This document shows positions 56,785 through 64,000 of a DNA stretch of 64,000 nucleotides, one piece after another (the stretch's first letter is position 1; every line of letters starts with the position of its first letter). The notes below the pieces were generated by a model that worked only from the letters and a program-made list of their open reading frames with translations, ran no database searches and was not told where the DNA came from. The DNA lies in NCBI RefSeq assembly GCF_008364765.1, contig NZ_VTUY01000005.1, positions 171,297-235,296 on the forward strand. Reading direction: 5' to 3'. Made by a program: the position numbers and the translations under genes. The DNA comes from Bacillus sp. CH30_1T. Lineage in GTDB: Bacteria > Bacillota > Bacilli > Bacillales > Bacillaceae_B.

Positions 56785-59436
56785 ATGGAAACTCAAGATC
56801 AGCAATTATCTATGCCGACAAAATATGATCCAAATGCCATTGAGCAGGGCAGATACAAATGGTGGCTGGAAGGTAAATATTTCGAAGCCAAAAACGATAA
56901 GGAGAAGGAGCCGTACACAATTGTCATTCCTCCTCCGAACGTAACAGGAAAACTTCATCTTGGTCATGCTTGGGACACAACCCTGCAAGATATCCTGACT
57001 AGAATGAAGCGCATGCAGGGATATGATGTATTATGGCTGCCGGGTATGGACCATGCCGGGATTGCGACACAGGCGAAAGTGGATGAAAAACTTCGCAATC
57101 AAGGCATTTCACGTTATGACTTAGGTCGTGAAAATTTCGTAGAAGAAACATGGAAATGGAAAGAAGAATATGCTGAGCATATCCGTCAGCAATGGTCTAA
57201 GGTTGGATTAGGCCTGGATTATAGCCGTGAGCGTTTCACGTTGGACGAGGGCTTGTCGGAAGCAGTACAAAAGGTATTTGTCGACCTTTATAACAAAGGC
57301 TTAATCTACCGTGGTGAATACATCATCAACTGGGATCCGGCAACAAAAACGGCCCTTTCAGACATAGAGGTCATTCACCAGGATGTACAAGGTGCATTCT
57401 ATCATATGAAATATCCGTTGGCAGATGGAAGTGGTCACATTGAAATTGCCACAACCCGTCCAGAAACGATGCTTGGAGATACGGCCGTTGCGGTTCACCC
57501 GGAAGATGATCGCTACAAGCATCTAATCGGCAAAACCGTTACCCTTCCTATCGTTGGACGTGAAATTCCGATTGTCGGGGATGATTACGTTGATATGGAA
57601 TTTGGTTCCGGTGCAGTGAAAATTACACCTGCCCATGACCCGAATGATTTCGAAATCGGAAACCGTCACAATTTAGAGCGTGTTCTTGTCATGAACGAAG
57701 ACGGAACGATGAATGACAAGGCGGATAAATACCAAGGCATGGATCGTTTTAAGTGCCGCAAAGAAATTGTAAAGGACCTGCAAGAAGCAGGAGTTCTATT
57801 CAAGATTGAAGAGCATATGCATTCAGTCGGTCACTCAGAAAGAAGTGGAGCGGTGGTTGAGCCTTACCTTTCGACTCAGTGGTTCGTTAAGATGGATCCT
57901 CTGGCAGAAGAAGCGGTGAAACTTCAGCAGGATGAGAACAAGGTCAACTTTGTACCTGATCGCTTTGAAACGTCTTACCTGCGCTGGATGGAAAATACGC
58001 GTGACTGGTGTATTTCCCGTCAGCTTTGGTGGGGACATCGCATCCCGGCCTGGTACCATAAAGAAACAGGTGAAATCTATGTAAACAACGAAGCACCGGA
58101 AGACATTGATAACTGGACTCAGGAAGAGGATGTCCTGGATACATGGTTCAGTTCAGCTCTATGGCCGTTTTCAACGATGGGCTGGCCTGATCTGGATGCA
58201 GAAGACTTTAAACGCTATTATCCAACGAATACACTAGTGACCGGCTACGATATTATCGGTTTCTGGGTATCGCGCATGATCTTCCAAGGACTGGAGTTCA
58301 CAGGAGAACGTCCATTTAAAGACGTACTGATACACGGACTGGTTCGGGATGCAGATGGACGCAAGATGAGTAAGTCATTAGGGAATGGTGTAGATCCGAT
58401 GGATGTCATCGAAAAGTACGGTGCCGATTCACTTCGCTACTTCCTATCTACAGGCAGCTCACCAGGGCAGGATTTACGTTTCTCCTTTGAGAAAGTAGAA
58501 TCTGTTTGGAACTTTGCGAATAAGATCTGGAATGCATCACGCTTCGCTCTTATGAACATGGACGGAATGACGTATGACGAAATTGATCTTTCCGGTGAAA
58601 AATCAGTTGCGGATAAATGGATTCTTACACGTTTAAATGAAACAATCGAAACTGTGACACGATTAGCCGATCGTTATGAATTTGGTGAAGTGGGACGCGT
58701 TCTTTACAACTTCATCTGGGATGATTTCTGTGATTGGTATATTGAAATGGCGAAACTTCCTTTATATGGAGAAAATGAAGCGGCTAAGAAAACAACCCGT
58801 TCGATTCTGGCCCATGTACTCGACAACACAATGAGACTTTTACACCCATTCATGCCATTTATTACCGAGGAAATATGGCAGAACTTGCCGCATCAAGGCG
58901 AATCCATTACTGTAGCTGCATGGCCGACGGTTCAAGATGAACTTACAGACCAAGCGGCAGCAGAAGAGATGAAGCTGCTCGTTGACATCATTCGTGCTGT
59001 ACGTAATGTACGTGCAGAGGTGAACACTCCGATGAGCAAGCAGATCAACTTGATGCTGAAAGCAAAAGATGCACACACGCTAACGATCATCGAGAAGAAC
59101 AAAGCGTATATTGAAAAATTCTGTAATCCAGAGAAGCTGGAAATGGGTACAGATTTAGATACACCGGATAAAGCGATGACGGCGGTTGTAACTGGTGTAG
59201 ACTTATTCCTTCCATTAGAAGGGTTAATCAACATCGAAGAAGAAATTGCCCGTCTTCAAAAAGAACTGGAGAAATGGACGAAAGAAGTTTCCCGCGTTCA
59301 AGGAAAATTAAACAACGAAAAATTTGTGAGCAAGGCGCCTCAAAATGTAGTAGATGAGGAAAAAGCAAAAGAAAAAGATTATTTAGAGAAACAAGCGACT
59401 GTTAAAGCAAGAATCGAAGAGCTTAAATCACTATAA
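56785..59436 (+). CDS. valS: Valyl-tRNA synthetase
   Basis: An 883-aa class Ia synthetase (B. subtilis: 880). The HIGH motif is [14 protein letters not shown] (about 49-62), the CP1 editing domain holds [20 protein letters not shown] (about 223-242), and KMSKS lies in [15 protein letters not shown] (about 525). A C-terminal coiled coil (about 815-880; [20 protein letters not shown]) is the tRNA-binding arm. AGGAGGAAAAC precedes the ATG. Controlled by the T-box leader. Confidence 0.98.
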   Translation: METQDQQLSMPTKYDPNAIEQGRYKWWLEGKYFEAKNDKEKEPYTIVIPPPNVTGKLHLGHAWDTTLQDILTRMKRMQGYDVLWLPGMDHAGIATQAKVDEKLRNQGISRYDLGRENFVEETWKWKEEYAEHIRQQWSKVGLGLDYSRERFTLDEGLSEAVQKVFVDLYNKGLIYRGEYIINWDPATKTALSDIEVIHQDVQGAFYHMKYPLADGSGHIEIATTRPETMLGDTAVAVHPEDDRYKHLIGKTVTLPIVGREIPIVGDDYVDMEFGSGAVKITPAHDPNDFEIGNRHNLERVLVMNEDGTMNDKADKYQGMDRFKCRKEIVKDLQEAGVLFKIEEHMHSVGHSERSGAVVEPYLSTQWFVKMDPLAEEAVKLQQDENKVNFVPDRFETSYLRWMENTRDWCISRQLWWGHRIPAWYHKETGEIYVNNEAPEDIDNWTQEEDVLDTWFSSALWPFSTMGWPDLDAEDFKRYYPTNTLVTGYDIIGFWVSRMIFQGLEFTGERPFKDVLIHGLVRDADGRKMSKSLGNGVDPMDVIEKYGADSLRYFLSTGSSPGQDLRFSFEKVESVWNFANKIWNASRFALMNMDGMTYDEIDLSGEKSVADKWILTRLNETIETVTRLADRYEFGEVGRVLYNFIWDDFCDWYIEMAKLPLYGENEAAKKTTRSILAHVLDNTMRLLHPFMPFITEEIWQNLPHQGESITVAAWPTVQDELTDQAAAEEMKLLVDIIRAVRNVRAEVNTPMSKQINLMLKAKDAHTLTIIEKNKAYIEKFCNPEKLEMGTDLDTPDKAMTAVVTGVDLFLPLEGLINIEEEIARLQKELEKWTKEVSRVQGKLNNEKFVSKAPQNVVDEEKAKEKDYLEKQATVKARIEELKSL

Positions 59437-59456
59437 TCTTTTGAACAGAGAATAAG

Positions 59457-59549
59457 AAGAGGGCTTTAGATTCGGGTCTGATTGTTAGGGGTGAGGGGAT
59501 GCATGAAGGTTTTTCTCTCCAGCAATCTGCCCTGACCTGAGCCCTCTTT
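59457..59549 (+). terminator. Long hairpin between valS and folC, probable terminator
   Basis: AAGAGGGCT (59457-59465) pairs with AGCCCTCTT, with inner pairing GATTG/CAATC and a large loop, followed by TTTC. The tail is short, so it could act as an attenuator between valS and folC instead of a full stop. Confidence 0.65.
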
Positions 59550-59579
59550 CTAATGAAACCTTAAGGGGAGTGACTGAAA

Positions 59580-60881
59580 TTGTTAACCTATGAGAAGGCC
59601 GTTGGATGGATACACTCAAGACTCAGACTTGGAATCAAGCCGGGTCTAGAGAGAATGCAGTTCTTGTTAGAGAAACTTGGGAATCCTCATGAAAATATCA
59701 AAACCGTTCATATCGGGGGAACAAACGGAAAGGGATCCACTGTAACCTATTTGCGAAATATATTACAGGAATCAGGGTATTCAGTAGGCACCTTTACTTC
59801 ACCATATTTTGAACGGTTCAATGAGAGGATCAGCATAAATGGAGAGCCTGTTACTGATGAAGATTTAACTCTTCTTGTGGAAAAGATAAAGCCCATTGCC
59901 GAAAGCATGGAGCATTCTGATTGGGGAACCCCTTCTGAATTTGAAGTCATAACAGCTATGAGCTTTTATTATTTTGCCAAAATGCAACCGGTCGATCTCG
60001 TCCTTTATGAGGTTGGGCTTGGAGGAAGGCTTGATTCGACGAATGTCATTACACCTATGGTTTCAGTCATAACGAGTATCGGTCTGGATCATATGCAATT
60101 TCTGGGAAGCAGATTAGAAGACATAGCCTTTGAGAAAGCTGGGATCATCAAACGTTCTGTTCCTGTCATTTCAGGGGTTCACCAGAAAGAAGCGGCTGAA
60201 GTGATAAGTAAGAGAGCGTTGGAAATGAATAGTGACCTGTTTGAACTTGGAGAAGATTTTTCTGTGGAACGGAAAGCCTTACTTGAAAGAGGTGAGAGAT
60301 TCCATTACACATCTCCTGTCCAAAATGAAACGTATGAACTTTCCATGTTAGGTGCCCATCAAATCAATAATGCAGCGATTGCAATTAAAGTGATAGAGCT
60401 CCTTAGTGAAAAGCATAAAATAGCAAGTACCCATATCAAAGTGGGACTAAAAAAGGCATCATGGCCAGGCAGAATGGAAGCTCTATCATACAATCCCGGG
60501 ATTTATATTGACGGTGCCCATAATCCTGAAGGGGTACAAGCCTTGGTGAAAACCATAAAGGATCGATTTATCAATAACAGAGTAACCGTTCTTTTTTCGG
60601 CACTCCACGACAAAGAATTGAAACCGATGGTCACTCAATTGGAAGAAGCTGTGGAGGCAATTGGATTTACGACCTTTGACTTTCCACGAGTCGCGTCAGT
60701 TGAAGATCTTTATGAATTATCTTCCCATCCAAATAAGAGGAAAGTTCACCAATGGAGAGACTACCTTACTGAAAAAATACAAGGCATGAAAGAAAAAGAT
60801 GTCCTGTTAATAACAGGTTCACTATACTTTTTATCCGAGGTAAAACCATATCTAGTGGACCAATTGGAAAATAACAAGTGA
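59580..60881 (+). CDS. folC: Folylpolyglutamate synthase/dihydrofolate synthase
   Basis: A 433-aa Mur-ligase-family enzyme (B. subtilis FolC: 430). The P-loop is HIGGTNGKGSTV (about 44-55), the omega-loop region FTSPYFERFNERISING (about 74-90), and YIDGAHNPEG (about 309) begins the C-terminal domain. It adds glutamate to dihydropteroate and folates. Start is TTG with AAGGGGAG upstream. It follows valS as in B. subtilis. Confidence 0.96.
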   Translation: MLTYEKAVGWIHSRLRLGIKPGLERMQFLLEKLGNPHENIKTVHIGGTNGKGSTVTYLRNILQESGYSVGTFTSPYFERFNERISINGEPVTDEDLTLLVEKIKPIAESMEHSDWGTPSEFEVITAMSFYYFAKMQPVDLVLYEVGLGGRLDSTNVITPMVSVITSIGLDHMQFLGSRLEDIAFEKAGIIKRSVPVISGVHQKEAAEVISKRALEMNSDLFELGEDFSVERKALLERGERFHYTSPVQNETYELSMLGAHQINNAAIAIKVIELLSEKHKIASTHIKVGLKKASWPGRMEALSYNPGIYIDGAHNPEGVQALVKTIKDRFINNRVTVLFSALHDKELKPMVTQLEEAVEAIGFTTFDFPRVASVEDLYELSSHPNKRKVHQWRDYLTEKIQGMKEKDVLLITGSLYFLSEVKPYLVDQLENNK

Positions 60882-60986
60882 CTTTATTGGACTGCTTTGA
60901 TAAAATATTCTTAAACTTGTGACTATTTAACTAGTATAGTATGATCAAACTATATTAAACTGATTGTGGACCTATGGGGGATAGAT

Positions 60987-62699
60987 ATGACGTTATCCGT
61001 AAAAAAGAAGCTGTACATATTGCTGGCCTGGCTGGCCGTTGTACCCGCTGGTTTGTACATTGCCTATCAATACTATCCTCCTGAGAATATTGCAGGAAAT
61101 GAGTTAGAGCTATTAACATTGGTGGCTTTCGCTACTTTTATCCCGCTTATGCCCATTGTGATAAATGGTGCGACCATCTTCTTCATCCAGTGGGTGACTC
61201 TTGTAGGGTTTATAAAGTATGGTTTATTTGTTGAAATCATCCTCATGCAGTTCTCTATTATTCCATTACTCATCCGGCTTCAATTGACCAAAAATGATTG
61301 GCATAGAATCCCCTTGAATTCAGTCATGTTCTTTATCGTTTCATTAGTCAGTGGTCTGGTATATTTTCTATTCGGAGGAGAAGTCGGATTAAGAGATATC
61401 AGTCAATTAATCTTTCCTATCCTGAGTTATCAAATAGTCTCGATCATGGTTAACCAGATATTGCTTCTGCTCTATCAACACTATCTGGTAAATAGTGATG
61501 TCCGCTTTTACAGCAAGGATTTTGTATGGGATTTTACGGCAAACATGATCATGTTCCCTCTTTCTTTATCACTCTATTATTTAACGTTTGAGCTGGGAGC
61601 CTTCGCTTCTTTATTGATTGGTATCCCTTTTGTGAGTTTATCGATCATTTTAAAGATGTATAACTCATCTGAAAAGATCAATGAATACCTTCAAAAAGCG
61701 GGTGAAATCGGTCACCAGTTAACGGAAAGCCTTAAAGTAAATGAAGTGCTTGATATATTCATCGAGAAAATCATTGAGACCCTGCCGGTTGAGTATGCCT
61801 ATATCCTTGATTGTAAGGAAGAAGAACTTGTCCTGTTAAGACGGGTTGAAAATGGAGAAATGAAGTCTAATAACCTGCGTCCATTAAAGAAAAGCCAGGG
61901 GATCAGCGGTGTAGTGTGGGAAACAGGGAAGTCCGTCCTCTATACTTCACGATCTGAATGGACCGGGATCGCTGAAGGGTACATGCCTGATGGAGTGGAA
62001 AGCGTTCTGTGCGTACCCATTGTAAGAAGTCAAAAGGTACGAGGGATCCTTCTATTGGCTTCTTCCAAAAAGAAAGCCTATGAAAAATATCAATTGATGA
62101 TCGTCGATATTTTATGCTCCTATTTCGGAGTGGCGATCGAAAATGCAAGGCATCATGAACGAACGAAGAAAAACAGTGAGCGATGTGCCCTGACAGGACT
62201 ATATAATTACCGCTACTTTGAAGATCTCCTGTCACTGGAATTCAGTCATCTCGATGTTGGGAAAAGGGAGAGTCTATCCCTTATCATGCTCGACCTTGAT
62301 CATTTTAAGGTCATTAACGATAACTATGGTCATCAGAGCGGTAACGAAATCCTGATTGAACTTGCAGACCGCCTTCGTACCCTTATTGATACCAGGGGAA
62401 CCGTTGCAAGGTATGGAGGGGAGGAATTTGTCATCCTTCTTCCGGATTCGAAACGGGATGAAGCGCTCAGCCTGGCAGAGCATGTCAGGGGTGCGATAGC
62501 CAACAAACCCTTCACCATCCATGATAGTCTGGATGAATCCAACAAACAGATGATGGTCCGGATCACTGCAAGCATCGGGGTCTCAACCGCACCTGAAGAT
62601 GCTGAAGATACCCTGGCACTCATCCGCCATGCGGACCGGGCGCTTTATACGGGGGCGAAGCAGGCCGGGCGGAATCGGGTGGCGCAGTATGTGAAATGA
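60987..62699 (+). CDS. Membrane-bound GAF-GGDEF protein, putative diguanylate cyclase
   Basis: A 570-aa protein with about seven N-terminal transmembrane helices (1-230), a GAF domain (about 250-395; GISGVVWETGKSVLYTSRSE, VLCVPIVRSQKVRGILLLAS) and a C-terminal GGDEF domain (about 405-565) with the active-site RYGGEEFVILLP. The GGEEF form is catalytically competent in the family. The product-inhibition I-site (RxxD five residues before GGEEF) is absent: the positions hold DTRG. It should make cyclic di-GMP in response to a membrane or GAF signal. I chose the ATG at 60987 after GGGGGAT; an in-frame GTG at 60966 lacks a good site. It follows folC, where I do not recall a B. subtilis counterpart. 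Confidence 0.88.
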   Translation: MTLSVKKKLYILLAWLAVVPAGLYIAYQYYPPENIAGNELELLTLVAFATFIPLMPIVINGATIFFIQWVTLVGFIKYGLFVEIILMQFSIIPLLIRLQLTKNDWHRIPLNSVMFFIVSLVSGLVYFLFGGEVGLRDISQLIFPILSYQIVSIMVNQILLLLYQHYLVNSDVRFYSKDFVWDFTANMIMFPLSLSLYYLTFELGAFASLLIGIPFVSLSIILKMYNSSEKINEYLQKAGEIGHQLTESLKVNEVLDIFIEKIIETLPVEYAYILDCKEEELVLLRRVENGEMKSNNLRPLKKSQGISGVVWETGKSVLYTSRSEWTGIAEGYMPDGVESVLCVPIVRSQKVRGILLLASSKKKAYEKYQLMIVDILCSYFGVAIENARHHERTKKNSERCALTGLYNYRYFEDLLSLEFSHLDVGKRESLSLIMLDLDHFKVINDNYGHQSGNEILIELADRLRTLIDTRGTVARYGGEEFVILLPDSKRDEALSLAEHVRGAIANKPFTIHDSLDESNKQMMVRITASIGVSTAPEDAEDTLALIRHADRALYTGAKQAGRNRVAQYVK

Positions 62700-62707
62700 G
62701 TTCGGGA

Positions 62708-62738
62708 AACACCTTCCTGCGTGTGGAGGTGTTTTTTT
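62708..62738 (+). terminator. Terminator of the GGDEF gene
   Basis: AACACCT (62708-62714) pairs with AGGTGTT (62727-62733), followed by seven T. Confidence 0.88.
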
Positions 62739-62886
62739 GTTGATGGAATGAATCTATGACTATTATTCTATTTTTTGCTAATTAATAACAGATAGTAGCT
62801 TCTCATTTGCCACTGTATATACTAAAATAGTAGTAGTCGAATTTTGTTAAATTTCATCGGAATTAATCATAAAAGGAGGAAGGAGA

Positions 62887-63519
62887 TTGCATGATGTAGT
62901 ATTTGCTATCATAGCCTATCTGTTATTGTTACCCGTACTTACTCTTGTTCCTATGAAACTGGCATTTAAGCATAAAGTCCTTGTTTCTTCTTCAGCCCTA
63001 CTCCTTACCATTTTGTGTATGCTGGCAAGCCTAGTTATTTCTCTTTATCAGGTAATGATTATTTTCATATTATTACTACTTCTAAGTACCTACTTCCTTG
63101 AGACGAGGTTAAAACCATTAATTCTACATACCTCGAAAATACCCGAGAATCGTTCCGCAACAGAGAACAGCGTGAGAAGTCAACAAGAAATGAATGATAG
63201 GCATGAACCCGAAACGGATGTTCCTTCAGAAGTGAGAGAAGACGTTCATAGAAACGATTACATAGAAGAATCATTCTTTCAACCGGATTCATCAGAAAAC
63301 GTTCTTGAAGAATTTAAAGATGAGAAGGATTGTAAAGAAATGGAAAAAGTAGAATCCTTTCCTCCAGAAGAATGGGATGACCTTGAGAAACAAATAGAAG
63401 AGTGGGATCCTCTTTCAAAAGAGGAGGATTTGATGAAAGGAAGAGGGGGTCTTTCTTCGACTTTAACATCAGAAGAAGAGGAAGAATACAATCGCTTATT
63501 CTTCGAAACAAAGAACTAA
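62887..63519 (+). CDS. Unknown membrane protein with acidic cytoplasmic tail
   Basis: A 210-aa protein with three N-terminal hydrophobic helices (about 4-24, 30-50, 54-70) and a long, strongly acidic tail (about 85-210, with EEWDDLEKQIEEWDPLSKEE). Start is TTG, preceded by AAAAGGAGGAAGG. The nearby ATG is out of frame and stops at once. It lies in the place near spoIIB-comC of B. subtilis, but I see no resemblance to SpoIIB (no SPOR domain). The next gene starts 26 bp downstream, so they are probably co-transcribed. I do not recognise its family. Confidence 0.72.
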   Translation: MHDVVFAIIAYLLLLPVLTLVPMKLAFKHKVLVSSSALLLTILCMLASLVISLYQVMIIFILLLLLSTYFLETRLKPLILHTSKIPENRSATENSVRSQQEMNDRHEPETDVPSEVREDVHRNDYIEESFFQPDSSENVLEEFKDEKDCKEMEKVESFPPEEWDDLEKQIEEWDPLSKEEDLMKGRGGLSSTLTSEEEEEYNRLFFETKN

Positions 63520-63545
63520 GGAATCAAGCCAAAAAAGGGGCATCT

Positions 63546-64000
63546 ATGATGAGCAAAACGTTACCATTTACGAAGTTATCTGTCTTCTTTGTGTTATGCA
63601 GTATTTATATGTTTGGTTTTGCACATATTGGAGCTTTTGCATATGACCATTTTATATCATCCACTCAGTCATTTTCAGAAGGGACCAAAATCGGAAATAT
63701 AGATGTTTCCCATCTTTCTTATCAAGAAGCAGAAGACAAGCTGAAGGTGAAAGTAGAGGGATGGAAAGAAAATCAGTCTTTAGTCCTTTCCTACATGGAA
63801 AATCAGATACCTATGGACCCGAGCTTGGTTGATATCGACATTCACTCTTCCATCAATAGTACAATTCAAGGAAATCCCTCTCCGTTGTTGGTGAGCATAC
63901 AGGGACTTGACTCTTTTCTGGCTTCGAAAGAAGTGGATGTAAGCTTGATTGATTTAGATTCATTGAGACAGGAAATTGCCCACCATGCAGAAAAGTTGGT
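63546..64000 (+). CDS. N-terminal part of a VanW/peptidoglycan-binding (PG_binding_4)-type protein, cut by window end
   Basis: An open frame of 151 complete codons running off the window. It begins MMSKTLPFTKLSVFFVLCSI, a signal peptide or anchor helix (about 10-34), followed by SEGTKIGNIDVSHLSYQEAE and LVLSYMENQIPMDPSLVDID, which resembles the repeat found before VanW domains in extracellular wall-associated proteins. AAAAGGGG lies five bases before the ATG at 63546 (a second ATG is at 63549). The VanW domain itself would lie beyond the window, so the family call rests on the repeat only. Confidence 0.68.
   Translation, partial: MMSKTLPFTKLSVFFVLCSIYMFGFAHIGAFAYDHFISSTQSFSEGTKIGNIDVSHLSYQEAEDKLKVKVEGWKENQSLVLSYMENQIPMDPSLVDIDIHSSINSTIQGNPSPLLVSIQGLDSFLASKEVDVSLIDLDSLRQEIAHHAEKL

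Overview
The window is a low-GC Firmicute chromosome segment from a spore-forming Bacillaceae (Bacillus sensu lato). Gene content and order closely follow the part of the Bacillus subtilis chromosome that runs from ysdC through pheST, lcfA-fadR-etf, uvrC, lysC, sdhCAB, gerE, racE-gerM-rph, tig-clpX-lonB-lonA-engB, hemAXCDBL, spoVID-ysxE and valS-folC. Sporulation genes (sspI, gerE, gerM, spoVID, ysxE, lonB), T-box and lysine-riboswitch leaders, abundant TTG/GTG starts and strong AGGAGG ribosome binding sites all agree with this. The species cannot be named from the sequence alone.

Layout. 0-7 kb: end of an M42 aminopeptidase gene, a cysteine hydrolase and sspI on the minus strand, the rRNA methyltransferase gene rlmP (ysgA), then pheST behind a T-box. 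6.7-13.7 kb: rnhC (minus), then zapA, cvpA-like, polX, mutS2, a DUF350 gene and a 27-codon membrane ORF. 13.8-19.1 kb: the fatty-acid degradation block lcfA, fadR, enoyl-CoA hydratase, etfB, etfA, with a textbook FadR operator on the fadR promoter. 19.2-24.2 kb: trxA, uvrC, lysine-riboswitch lysC (with internal beta-subunit start) and yslB. 24.4-33.5 kb: sdhCAB, a FadR-site-preceded thioesterase gene, gerE, a MarR regulator, racE, gerM, rph, rdgB and a YsnB-type phosphodiesterase. 33.6-43.5 kb: tRNA-Arg(TCT), ysoA-like TPR gene, tig, clpX, lonB, lonA, engB. 43.8-46.2 kb: a complete amino-acid ABC importer. 46.2-53.4 kb: a small membrane protein, then the haem/tetrapyrrole operon hemAXCDBL. 53.6-64 kb: spoVID, ysxE, a 62-aa gene, T-box-controlled valS, folC, a membrane GAF-GGDEF protein, an acidic-tailed membrane protein and the start of a VanW/peptidoglycan-binding-type protein cut by the window end.

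Most of the window is ordinary core genome. The unexplained material is in the intergenic DNA: a 140-bp near-perfect cloverleaf between tig and clpX; two sets of regularly spaced degenerate direct repeats (about 25-bp period after pheT, exactly 20-bp period before spoVID); a pair of inverted 55-bp repeats bracketing lonB-lonA-engB; a full and an internally deleted copy of a GC-rich palindromic element; and several long hairpins that are not obvious terminators. I found no CRISPR array, prophage, insertion sequence with transposase, or clear new multi-gene system. All motif and domain assignments were made by eye; no database search was run.
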